A stretch of DNA of 64,000 nucleotides. It comes from Suillus spraguei. Taxonomy: Eukaryota; Basidiomycota; Agaricomycetes; Boletales; Suillaceae. A program made the translations under genes and the position numbers. Below are positions 33,121 to 44,221 of this stretch, piece after piece (the stretch's first letter is position 1; every line of letters starts with the position of its first letter). The notes under the pieces are model-generated. The model was not told the DNA's origin, ran no database searches, and saw only the letters and a program-made list of their open reading frames with translations. Where the stretch lies: contig JABCPU010000298.1 in NCBI GenBank assembly GCA_016800925.1, forward strand, positions 19,792 through 83,791, given 5' to 3'.

Positions 33121-34915
33121 TATGAAATTACCAAAGGATACAAAGGATTGTTTTTCATATGCAAAGCAGCTTACGGATTCGTATGGAGACATCTAGCATT
33201 TTGTCTATAGCATAGTGCTCGCCATTTTCCACCGCTTCAATGTATCGTATTGGATAAATAGCACATGTGTATTTTTTGTTGGATGATCGGGATGGACTCG
33301 GAAGTCAGGGAATTCGAACGGATTTTGGGGGACTCGAAGGAGGCTTGCAAATTTGATTAAACTTCGAGAAGAGACATTACATACCATTGTCACGACTCAG
33401 CAGTAGGATGAAGCTGTGGAGGGTTTTTTTATGAACGACCGGTAACTTGAATAGTAGATCCTGGATGCATTCAAGATATCATGCCACGCTTATACACCTA
33501 GCCGTGATAGTGAATCTGTATTGATAGGTGCATTCGCAGATAGATCAAGTACAGAGAGAGGCTTACGCGGAAGGAGCTGCAACATAAACTTGTAAAGCCT
33601 AGATTCATTTCCACACAAAAGAGAACGTACAGGTGAAACAACGTGCTCTGTTTGCCGTCCTTGATCAGCGGGAATGAAACGCTCTCTGTTGTAGACGGTA
33701 GTTGTGGATGCGGTGAAATTGACGCAGAACCACCAAAGTAGTGCTGCCGCGGTCCGGTTTGGTCCGGTTCAGAGGGTCAAGAACCCATCAGTTCGGAAAT
33801 CAACATGTACCACTACGCCAGCGGAGTTACCATATTAGGTAACTCTACGGACTGCACTTGTTCTTCGCTTTCACCCGTCTCCATATTTTAGTTCATCTTT
33901 CACTATAACTTTTCTCGCTCACCTAGAATTTAGTTTTTTTAAAGTTCTAATGCAGATATTGACGAGCTCTTCAATGTTATTCGATAACTGTCACTGGTGC
34001 CACAGACCCCGCAAAATACACCTCAACTGGCTCTTTTTCCAAGGCTGGGTCGCACTTCGGCACTGTCGATTTACTTTCGACGCATATTTCATTCTACCAG
34101 CATTCAACATCGTCGTGTTGCCATGCTGCTTGACTTGTAGAGCCCCAACCGCATCTGATATCATCTTGTGTGGTATCCACGACCCTGATGGCCCTGTCTG
34201 CCCCTTTCGTATTGATCCCTGGTCTGAAGATTGTTTTATTGGTGATGTGGATATTACTATCTGATCTCTTGTGCCCTCTTCTACTCAGCATCTTTTCTAG
34301 TACCATATGACATCTTCTCTAGTATCATACTATGGAGCTCTTATTGCCCATACCTTGCTACCCGACTCTGCCCCCTTTGCATTGATCCCTGGTTTGAAGA
34401 TTTTTTATTGGTGATATGAATATTACTATTTGATATATCCCACTTAGCGTCTTTCTAGTACCATACTATGGAGCTTTTATTGTCTATACCTTGCTACCTG
34501 ACCAAACTCGTCCTCTCTATGATGTACTCCCTTAATGATAACAAACCCATTACTACTACTGACCAAGCCTTAAAAACATTTGAGGCTTGGTTGCCAATGC
34601 TGGGATGTGTATCGCGCACTTTATTAAAGTGGCGTTTGGAGCGTCATAGAAGTCGCTACAGTAGTCAATAAAAGAGTCACAAAAAGGGCGGACGGAAAGA
34701 ACTGCGAAAACAGTATGGTGGACACAATTGCGACCGCTGCTGGTATATATGTAGATAGATACTAAGACGCGCAAGTACTTACTGCTCAACGCCATGGTGC
34801 GATTATCACAGAAAATATCAAAGTACCAGTCAAGCTCAAACAAGTGCGGGAGGCGGGACTAATAGTGTTATTTCTCGTAGTCTATATGCATACCTGTACT
34901 ATATCTGCCAACAAT
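33121..34915. other. Intergenic region, no recognised gene
   Basis: Short open frames only, none with family motifs. It contains the imperfect direct duplication at 34206-34508, listed separately. The rest looks unique and is moderately AT-rich. Confidence 0.5.
34206..34508 (+). repeat. Imperfect direct duplication in intergenic DNA
   Basis: A unit starting ATTGATCCCTGGT(C/T)TGAAGA and running through TTATTGGTGAT, TATTACTAT, CTAGTACCATA, TATGGAGCT and ATACCTTGCTACC occurs twice, at about 34206-34375 and 34380-34508. Confidence 0.75.
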
Positions 34916-37840
34916 CTAATCCGCACATCGAACAACATCCTCGCAGCGGGGACATAAATCATGCTCCTCTTCGCGAGTATACGTCCAGCACCGTGGGCAC
35001 TTACTCGAGGATGCAGGTCTAACGCGAATCGCCAACTCCAAGTCCGAGTCTACGCAAAAGGAATAAGGCGAATGCAGAATACCAGAAACAGCCTTCCAAG
35101 GTATAGAACATAACATACCGGGTATATCCATTGAAGAGACATAGGACCACGCGAATGAACTAGTGCCGAGAGAGCCTTCGTCCGTAATGTTGGCATTAGA
35201 AACGATGAAAAGCGTTTTCAGGAACGCTTCTGCACGGAAATACCGTTTAGTTACGAAAGATGGGAAGATCAAACTGCTCACCTTCGCGTTCAATTAGCTG
35301 TAGTAAATACGGTTGCACGGATATATCGTTGGGCAGGATAATATCGACCTCAGCTTCAAGAGAGCTCTTTAGATTTCTACATCGAAACATGCTTAGACTA
35401 CGAACGCAAAAAAAAATTGGCCACTGACTTGTCCCTTCGGGCCTTTTCCAAAAGAGATAGCACAACATTGCGCATCCTCAGCAAACTAGTCATGTCTTGT
35501 TCGGCATGCGGATCATTCCACTCAGCGCTCTACATAGTTCTTATCAAGGAAAGTACATGCAGCTGTGACATCAATACTCACGACGGGAGTCCACTTCTTC
35601 GTAAAGACGGATAGCTGGGACACGGTTTCATCACCTTCATGGAGAGTACTGTGGATTTCCTCTGCTAGGTAAGGGAGCACCGGGGCCATTACAGAGGTCA
35701 TACAGTCGAGGACCTGGTACGAACATTAATGAACCATATATTCTCACTGGATGGCGCTCACTTTAGCAAGGGTAGACACAACCGCCCGTCTCTCAACACT
35801 TTGAATGTCATCGGCATAGAGACAGTCCTTCGTGATGTCAAAGTAGAGCGATGACAACGTGATGTTTGCAAAGTTGGTTAAGGAATTCATGACTAGCGTA
35901 GAGAATATAAGCTTGGAAATTCCATGAACACGATGAGCTCTCACCTTTCGGGAAATTGTAGTTTGTATATCCCTCTGCAGCAGTTTGATCAAGCTTGTAA
36001 AGCTCATTCATCACAAAACGCTCCGCCTGTCACAACAATCAAATTTGGCATTAAACATTAAATGAATGCATGGACTGACCAAGCCCAGTTCGCTGCGTTC
36101 AACTGGAACGAAGTGCTCTCGTTCAGCAGTTGTACCAATGTTTCCAAGAACAAACCGAGCAGAATTACGGATCCTCCTCATGGATTCCGCACATTGTGCA
36201 AGAACTGTGGCTCCAATGGACGTATCTCGCCAATACTCGACAGTCGCCACCCATAAGCGGAGGACATCAGCACCATACGCAGGTTCTTTCTTCTTATCCT
36301 GTCAACCGCAAAACTTCAACAGACTGTATGCGCAAAATAGGCGATAACCGACCTTGCCACCGTGGATGATGGTCATCGGGCTGACGATGTTTCCGAGGGA
36401 TTTACTCATCTTCTTGCCCGCCTCATCAGCCCACCAGATCTTCTCCTTTTATTTCATTAATAACGTCATAGGGTCCAATGATGTGCTCCAATGCGACAAG
36501 ACGATCTTTAGCAACGATGAGAGCATCCTCCTTGACAGATGAGCGCACGATACTGTAAGTCAATTCGGGATGAACGGCAATGCCCTAATGAAGGACATTG
36601 ATATTTGTGAGGATGTAAAATAAGAAAACTCATCCATACCATGTTTGCTGTTAGAGTCCAAGGTGTAGTGGTCCATACCAGCGAACTCGTCGAAGGCTCC
36701 TTGGCTAAGACCTCCCGGAGAGCAGTGCTCGCAAATGCAGTCCGTGAGTCCAACGGAAAGGTCACATAGACTGAATGTGAGACATGTTCATCGTTATAGA
36801 CGAGCTCCGCTTCCGCGAGAGCGGAATGTGACGAGGGAGAGTAATGTACTGGTCGGTAGTGCCGGTAAATAAGACCTACGTGATATGCAAAATAAATGAT
36901 AAAATTGGGCACAGACAAGAGTTGCGTACCTTGCTCGACCATTTGTTGAAATACCCGAAGCTGACGGATTTCATAGTCATGGTCTTCAGGAAGAGATCCG
37001 TAAGTCAAAATGTAGCCATATATCTTTCTCAAGACGTACCAAGCGTGCGGAAGGTCGTTTGGGGGCTCCAATCGGCCATTATGCAAAACTGCTCGAATTC
37101 CTCCTGCTGCGTCTTCATTTCGCGCTCTGCAGTTGCTTTGGCTGCTGCGCGTATGACATTTGGGGGTAACGAAAGGGCATCCTTCTAAATTTTATATTTG
37201 TTCGACGCGACATCACTAAGAGGAAAGAGCTACGCGCCTTTAACTCCTGTAGAGCCTTGTTTTCGATAGGTAAACCATGGCAGTCCCAGCCAGGATGGTA
37301 GCTTTGATGGATGAGTGGTACTAATCAACCGTAAGAGAGAAGAACTCACTGCACTTGATGACCTGATAAGACTTGGTACCTGTTGATGATGTCCTTTATA
37401 ATTTTATTTAAAGCATGTCCTGGAGATAATAAAATGTTGATATCGTAGATTTCTTATATTGCTCTGTGCATACCCATGTGAAGGTGACCGTTCGCATAAG
37501 GAGGGCCATCGAGCAGAACGAAAAGTGGTCCGTGTACATTCTGAGCCTACATACTGCTGGATCTAACAAGAAGCATTGATAGGTTTGAGCAACGCACCTG
37601 CCACCGATACAGCTCTTCGCAAGTCTTGCTTTGAAATGACGACTCGGACTTTGCTGGGTCTACCCGGAGCGGAAATGTGGTTTTCGGCAGAAGAAGAGTC
37701 TTTGAATAGGCTTTGGGGTCTGTGCTGGCGTTCTTCAAAGATTGAGACACATGGCAAGTAGAGAAATGGCGACTTTTGGATAACTTGAGGAACTGCAAGT
37801 GAACTGGCCTCGTGGCGATTGGTCCAACCACCAGACACAT
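34916..37840 (-). pseudogene. ISM1: Mitochondrial-type isoleucyl-tRNA synthetase with editing domain deleted
   Basis: A multi-exon minus-strand gene. The N-terminus (37840-37599) ends KTLLLPKTTFPLRVDPAKSE...CEELYRWQ, as in bacterial-type (mitochondrial) IleRS. Further exons carry GPLFVLLDGPPYANGHLHMG (HIGH motif, 37472-37486), HALNKIIKDIINR, HPGWDCHGLPIENKALQELK, DALSLPPNVIRAAAKATAER and the start of the editing insertion (LVWTTTPWTLTANM). At about 36440-36460, directly after INEIKGEDLVG, the sequence jumps to DEAGKKMSKSLGNIVSPMTI (KMSKS, 36398-36415). The rest of CP1 and the intervening catalytic core, some 300 residues, is missing, and the joint shifts the frame. The anticodon-binding region and C-terminal zinc finger (CPRCW...LCPRC) follow. 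Splice sites are GT-AG with introns near 50-60 nt. Charging of mitochondrial tRNA-Ile would be the ancestral role. Confidence 0.85.
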
Positions 37841-40159
37841 GAAGTTAGGAATGCAGTCAACCCAAATGACCGAAAAATGAGTGTAACCCTAACCCTATGA
37901 CAAGCGCTTTGTGAACTAGCAATTCTCCTTCCACAGAATGACAACAACATTCACTGCGGAAACGAGAAATATTTTGATCAGATGATATTCCGAGGGAGAC
38001 AGGAAGAATAATCAGAGGCAAAACGTGCGTAGCTCATAATACGACGTAAATCAGACGTGTAGCAAAATGTAAGAGCTCATAGTTGCAAACAGAACATTTT
38101 CGAAAAATTTCCTCATGATCTTCATATTTGCTCGTGAAATATATACTGTCCCAACACAAATCAGCCCGTGTATATGGTATCCTCAACCGTCTGAATACAC
38201 TCTGCTTATTTGAAGGTGAGTTTGTTTAAATATTTCGCTAAGTCCATCTTCCGCTCAAACACATGAGACGAGCGCAGCTTCGCCATCAACCTAGAGTTGC
38301 CTTCGCTTGCCTCCTTGTCAGCCGTCTCATTTCTGCGAATTCCTTCATGTCCTGGAGACCATCGTAAGGTGACGTCGAAGTCCGGCTATCGTCTGGCTAG
38401 CGATTTCATTTCCCGTGTTCATGTCTTTAGGCTCGCTTGCCTGATGTTGGCTGCTTGTCAGTCTCTCGCTGTCCAACAACGAGGAAGTGCGTGATTTTAA
38501 TGCTGGTGGTGCTTTGGCGACGGCCCATTCTCATACGGTGTGTAACTTATGTTGTCCATATGTTCACTATTTCTTTTGACCTTGACAACGCCAGAATGAG
38601 TTTCTCTGCGACGGCCCAACCCAACCAAGTCACGTTTCGCCCTCACACGGTATGTGATGTTATCTTCCCAGGTGAATAGCTAAATCAAACTTTTCTCATT
38701 GCCTCGTCAGAAGGTGCCTGTTTCCATATCACGCATGTGTTATGTGGCACGCACTTCCTGTCTTCTAGAAAGTTGAAATGGGAGCCGTACATCGTGGTGG
38801 TGAGTCAGGGAATGAGAGGAGCAACGACTGAAAGCGTCCGGGAGCGGGGCAGATCCATAGGAGAGCATATAGTCATATAATAGCTTTGTATTTGTATTCA
38901 GATGCTAGTCTGATACAAATATGATGGCATTCAAACTGAAATCAGACATGTGGACCAGGTATAATTCAGTTGTCGGAATAGTACTAGAATTCAGACTCTG
39001 CAAGAGGCAGTGATCCTACGTCGGATTAGAACCAGAAACGGGTACTTCCCACTACTCTGTCACCTCGGGATTTGCATGATTTTCCACCTCTGGTTACATA
39101 CTGGTTATGTCCACCTGATCAAATTCTCGTTTCCGCAAGTGATTGCCAGCATAGTGCAGTTTTTCAGTTGTAGGATTCCATACTTCATAGCTTTTGACGA
39201 GTTTTCGCATCCGGAATGACAAATTGCGAATTGATCAGCAGGAAGTAATTATGCATTAGTACGGGTGAATCTTAAGTTATAGTTGACATGTATACGGGTC
39301 CTACTTCCAAGACATGAATTCAACTTTTGCGTTTCCGTATAATCACTCTCGCGTGGATCTCATTCAAAACCCTGCAGCAATCATTTGGGATGAACTTCAT
39401 GACCTGCAATTGTCCATCAATGTCGTTCGGAGGAATTACTGTCATAAGTTTCAGAGATTTTCGCAGGCAGGTCCCATTGCCAGCGGAACACGAGAGACCC
39501 TCACTCTCGCAGCGTCAGTAAAGTCATCGATATTATGGTATAGCATTCCCATTTCGAGTCTCATCACGGCAATTCGGCCATGGGGACCCGCAATTCACAG
39601 CTTTCGTAGATCAACCATAAAATCTCAGTTGACCCATCCCAGAGTACCTCATCGCCTAGACCTCAAATAAAACTACATTTGTGCCATTCAATAAAACTTG
39701 TGTAAGCGAGATTGCACTGCATCATCAGTTGTCAATGCATTCGAAAGCCACTGCATTCAGTACATCAACTTTTCGTTACATGAGTGAGAACGCGAAGAGT
39801 TTTTTCAGGAGCAAATACTGTACAAATATTGTATTTCCTGACTTACTACTGTAGACACATTTCAAAGTTGCTGCGCATTGCAAGTATCACAGTATGCCGT
39901 CCGAGAGCCGACCGAAAGCGTGTCCTTTTATCATCATAGCATGCCACCACGCGACACCCCTAAGTACTACCTTCCTTCACCTGTTAAAGGATTCTCAGTA
40001 TCCAGTATATTCATTCGTTTGGCTGGGTACAGCTAGAAACGCGTCAATCTGTGACTAGATATGCCAGCAGGCCCTGCTAGGTATGTGGGAACACTAGGTG
40101 GTCGGGGAAGCAAACCATCTCTTCCCACATCTTATTGGGAAGTCAAATCCTTCAAGTTG
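37841..40159. other. Intergenic region with a few short unrecognised frames
   Basis: Small plus-strand frames at 38297-38494 (65 aa) and 39314-39670 (118 aa, starting MNSTFAFPYNHSRVDLIQN) show no family motif. A decayed or non-coding origin is as likely as a real gene. The segment 38263-38700 lies divergent to the IleRS start and may contain an unrelated short gene with introns, but I cannot assign it. Confidence 0.35.
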
Positions 40160-40297
40160 CACTCGCGATGACTCGGATCGCAACTATCTCGTCATCGCTT
40201 TTTCGAGGGGGACCAAGGTTCCCAAACATTGCCATCGCGTTCGCTAGCACATATATAATGGGCCACCAAGTATGATATAACTATCCACTAAACTATC
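40160..40297 (+). promoter_or_regulatory. Upstream block of aspartic protease copy 2
   Basis: Contains CTCGCGATGACTCGGATC, CGCTTTTTCGAGGGGG and an ACATATATAATGG TATA-like box about 45 bp before the ATG. It parallels 31890-32061. Confidence 0.6.
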
Positions 40298-41755
40298 ATG
40301 ATGTTCCCCGCTGCATCCTTATGGACACTCCTGGCTTTGTCAATTACGGGTTCGCCCGTTGAAGTTCGCAATTCCCGCATTATCCTCCCCATGACCAGCG
40401 GGCTACGTTTCTCCAATGGCACTAACCCGGTGCAGCGCGATGTTGCTCAACATATTGATGTTGCTTTGGATAACGTTCATGGGTACTCCTGCGTAATGAT
40501 TGGAATTGGCGATCGCCCCACATTCTGTAAGTTCAACACTGAGAAAATATGCGGTTGCTGATGTATTATTGAAGACAGATTGATTGTCAACACTGGGAGC
40601 GCGATCACATGGATTGGCGCCGACACTGCATACCGCCCAAACGGTGCCGCCTTCAACACTGGGCTTCCTTTGAGGATGACCTACCCTAATTCCTTCTTCG
40701 CCGGTATGACATACAACAATATAATAAGTTGAAAATACCTACGATCATCTATAGGCATACTATTCGCCGATACCTTCAAGATTACTGATGGGCACACCAT
40801 CGAGAGCATGGCCATTGGTGTTGCCACTGCTGAAACGCGGGGCGTGCGTTTTGACGGTATGCTTGGCATCGGGCCTAGAAGCTTGTCACGCGGCTCCATT
40901 CCAACCCAACCGGAAAGAATGCTTGCAACTGTCACCGAACGCCTGTTTACGGATCAAAGCATTTCTTGGCCCCTTGTTGCTCTCTTTTTCAAGCCCTCCA
41001 CTGCGGATTTAGTCGATCTTGATGATGGAAGGCTCGTCTTTGGCGATGAAAACCCTGGCTTTGGTGATGAGTACCCTGGCTTTAACATCGGCAACATCGG
41101 ATACACGTAAGCTACCTCAGCTCCTGGATCAATCCAGACTGATAGTAATTATTTTGTTTCAGTCCTCGCACCGCCAGTATGCCTGCATCGACCTATTGGG
41201 GTATCGATCAGAGCATCGTGTACGGCAACACGGAGATCTTACAATTCACCTCTGGTATCGTGGATTCTGGCGTCACCTTTATTTCGATTGCCTCCGGTGT
41301 GTATTTGGAGTCGGCGAGTAATAATGGTGTAATCAACGTTTGATAGATGCCTATGACAGGTACAAGACTGCAACAGGCGCTAATTTAGATCCGAGGAATG
41401 GAATGCTCTGGATTACCCCTAAGCAGTACCGTTTCCTGTGGCCCTTGCAATTCCATATTGGCGAGGTACGTCAATTTTGTCAGCCCCCACACCCCTTGTT
41501 CACCATGTTGCATGGCAGCAAATCTACAATCTGTCCCCTAACGGCCAAATATGGCCTCGTTGGCTCAACTACAGGATCGGAGGTACTGGCGATGGTCTAT
41601 ATCTCGTCATTAAAAATCTTCGTAGACCCACTGGCAGCGGGATTGACTTTGCTCTTGGCTACGTATTCCTCCAGCGCTTCTACAGTGTGTACGATGTCCT
41701 CAACTCCCGTGTTGGCTTTGCCACAACCCCGTACACTGATGCCACCACCAACTAA
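40298..41755 (+). CDS. Polyporopepsin-like aspartic protease paralogue (A1), intact frame, first catalytic Asp replaced by Asn
   Basis: Proposed exons 40298-40526, 40575-40703, 40755-41106, 41163-41296, 41347-41465 and 41519-41755, joined in frame to 399 residues. All introns are GT-AG and 48-56 nt. N-terminus MMFPAASLWTLLALSITGSP is a signal peptide, then a short propeptide (LRFSNGTNPVQRDVA). The first active-site loop reads RLIVNTGSAITWIGA where the family has DTGSSNTWVGA, so Asp is Asn. The second site SGIVDSGVTFISI is intact. Conserved FDGMLGIGPRSL, ASDAYDRYKTATGA and GIDFALGYVFLQRFYSVYD follow. The N-terminal lobe just before NTG (VHGYSCVMIGIGDRPTFY) is shorter than usual. As both Asp residues are needed for peptidase activity, this product should be inactive, a possible pseudoprotease or inhibitor-like protein. 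The intact frame argues against simple decay. Secreted by prediction. Confidence 0.8.
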
Positions 41756-42680
41756 TACGGAATTCTCAAAGTATACAAAGCATCATTTTTCAGACGCAAA
41801 GCAGCATACGGATCACCTGATGTTCCTACGTACCTGATCTAATTAGATATGACAGTGAGGCCTGATGCAGATGCGGCGTGTCTAAGTTGATGTGTTTCTG
41901 GCTTCCCCCACTCAAATGAATGAATAATAGTCAGTAAAGGATCCGGGTCTTTAGGGTTCCTGGGTGTATGGGAGCTCGGCTCTCTGCCATATTCCAGGAC
42001 GTTTCGGTGAAAGCTTCAAAAAGTCTAAGTGTCAACAAGTCTGCTTGACGGCAAATAAGGAATGTGAGAATTTCCTGATGTACTAGCTCCTCTTTGTCTC
42101 AACTCAGTGATACCTTGGCTCGACCTGTTGCTCTCTGTTGGAATCCAAGAGATCCAACAAAGAGGAAGCCAAACTTGAAGGAACGGAGATAAGCATGAGG
42201 GGGAGAAGATAAGTATGGAGGTCCGAGTAGTGCTGCCGAAGTAGTGATGTGCATGGCCCGGCTTCAGGCCATGGGCCGGGCCAAGCCAGGCCTGAATAGG
42301 CCGTGCCAAGCCGGACCAAAGTCACGGCCTGGTGACGGCTTTGGCCTGGCATGAGGTTATGAAAAGCCAAAGCCGCCGGCTCAGGCCGTGGCTTAGCGCT
42401 TATGGGAGCATGTCCAACTTATCCTTCCCATCACCAGCCCGACTCGCTTATATCAGCCACAAGTATCTCACCAAATGGTGCGTCGTCCTGTTTATTATGC
42501 AAACAAATACCACTCCTTCAAACTGAACAGTAAATGTTAGAATCCGCATCTGATAGCCCCTATCCGGAAGAAGATAGAGATATCCGGAAGTGATATCCGA
42601 AAGTATTTCCAGTCATGTGACCTGTCATCTGGATTAGGTTACTCCTCTTAATCACTGGACTTCCTGTCAAGTAGTGGAGT
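41756..42680. other. Intergenic region with a GGCC-rich hairpin segment
   Basis: No coding sequence recognised. 42245-42400 is strongly GGCC/CCGG-rich (GGCCCGGC...GCCGGGCC inverted pair, repeated GGCCTG and CAGGCC words) and can fold on itself. 42540-42680 contains TATCCGGAA words that continue at 43370-43520 beyond the LTR. Confidence 0.45.
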
Positions 42681-43143
42681 TGTTATGAACTGGGATGGCT
42701 TCACCAGTGACAGTGAAAAGACACAGACGGTCTGCTGGGAAGTTCTTACAATGTCCAAAAGAGGACAAGGTGAAAGTACAAGGAACGCGTTCCGAGTACG
42801 ATCAAGGGTTCAGCCTCAAAGACGAGTCTAAGAGGTATCCGCGAGAATAGAGACTAAGGCTAAGGAGTGCTTAGACTTAGAGACGACTTAGGTTGGAGAC
42901 CTAAGTGAAGGAGATTCTAGGTAAAACCCAGTAAGATTAAAGTAGGGAATCTACTACAAATACACTGTGCTTAAATAGGCCAATATGTGCGCACAGACCA
43001 AGTAACCGTGAGAATGTAACTGCGTATCCTAGCAAGGAAGGCATATATTGTACAAATGCGTTGAGCATATGAGTCAGAGTCATGTTACGTAATATGCAGG
43101 TAAAGAAAGTAGAAAATGAATAGGGGCACGTACGATTGTAACA
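42681..43143 (-). mobile_element. Solo LTR of Gyp1
   Basis: 463 bp, TGTTATGAACTGGG...GATTGTAACA, minus orientation, with perfect target duplication GGAGT at 42676-42680 and 43144-43148. Confidence 0.93.
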
Positions 43144-43618
43144 GGAGTAGACTAACACTCATCCATAGCAATGATAGCATAGTGTACAGCTACTTACTCC
43201 AGACTCCATCATATCATTGGAGATGATGATGGAGATACTCCATCCATATTTAGTATAAGAACAACATGTAAACTACAAGTTATTAGTGTCGAAATAAGAA
43301 ATCTATTCTGTACCAAAGTTACTCTACTCCTATAAACTGGATTTCCTTTCCTTTCCGGTTCCTATCTTAGTCCGCTCTTCCAGAACCCCTATTTCCGGAA
43401 TACCTCCGGAAAACATCTTGGAAACCTCCTCTGGATATCCTTCAGATTCCCTTTGGAAACTTCATCAGAAACTCATCCAGAAACCCTCCGGATTCTTTCC
43501 CCTTATACTCTGGCTATAATCTTATCAGTAAACAAGGTGCTTATGGAAAGCCAGACCACTGTGCTCTACTTCCAAGGCTTTCACTTATCAGAACATTCCT
43601 AGTAAGGTAAGTGCTTCC
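43144..43618. other. Spacer between a solo LTR and element B
   Basis: No gene. TCCGGA-rich non-coding sequence (about 43360-43500), with the same word style as 42560-42610. The two flanks were probably one unit before the solo LTR inserted. Confidence 0.4.
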
Positions 43619-44095
43619 TGTTACAATCGTACGTGCCCCTATTCATTTTCCATCTCCTTTACTTTGCATATTATGTAACAAGACTCTGACTCATATGCTC
43701 AATGCATCTGTACTATACATAGTTGCCTTCCTTCTTTGGATATGCATTTACATTCTCACACCTCTCTTGGTCCGTGCGCACATATTGACCTATTTAAGCA
43801 CGTTGTATTACGCTTGATACTTTACTTTAATCTTACTGGGTTTTACCTGGAATGTCCTTCACTTAGGTCTCCAACCTAAGTCGTCTTGAATCGTCTCTAA
43901 GGTCTAAGCACTCCTTAGCCTTAGTCTCTATTCTCGTGGAACCTCTTAGACTTGTCTTTGAGGCTGAACCCTTGATAGTACTTGGAACATATTCCTTGTA
44001 CTTTCACCTTGTCCTTTTCTGGACATTGTAGAACTTCCCAGCAGACCGTCTGTGTCTTTTCACTGTTGCTGGTGACACCACCCCAGTTCATAACA
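43619..44095 (+). mobile_element. 5' LTR of Gyp1 element B
   Basis: 477 bp, TGTTACAATCGTACG...CAGTTCATAACA. It is followed by a 126 bp leader and then the gag ATG at 44222, which identifies it as a 5' LTR. The left flank CTTCC has no partner on the right, as expected when the downstream LTR is missing. Confidence 0.87.
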
Positions 44096-44221
44096 AAAGA
44101 TTAAAGTCCCCTGATTGTTGACTACCTAGTCCTTGACCCTGAACCCTGATAAGCCCTAACAGACAGCAAGACAGCGTGTGTAGGCACCAAGAAAGTATAA
44201 CTCACCAGACGACTCATCATC

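Noticed and set aside
37885..37900. CCCTAACCCTA, a telomere-like word
   Set aside because: Only two repeats, inside the 5' flank of a gene. Not a telomere or clear interstitial tract.
41297..41346. A 29 nt intron or frameshift in the aspartic protease paralogue
   Set aside because: A 50 nt GT-AG intron starting at GTGTGTATTT restores the conserved ASDAYDRYK sequence exactly, so no frameshift is needed.
43619..44095. Treating this LTR as another solo LTR
   Set aside because: No matching flank on the right and gag starts 126 bp downstream, so it is the 5' LTR of element B.
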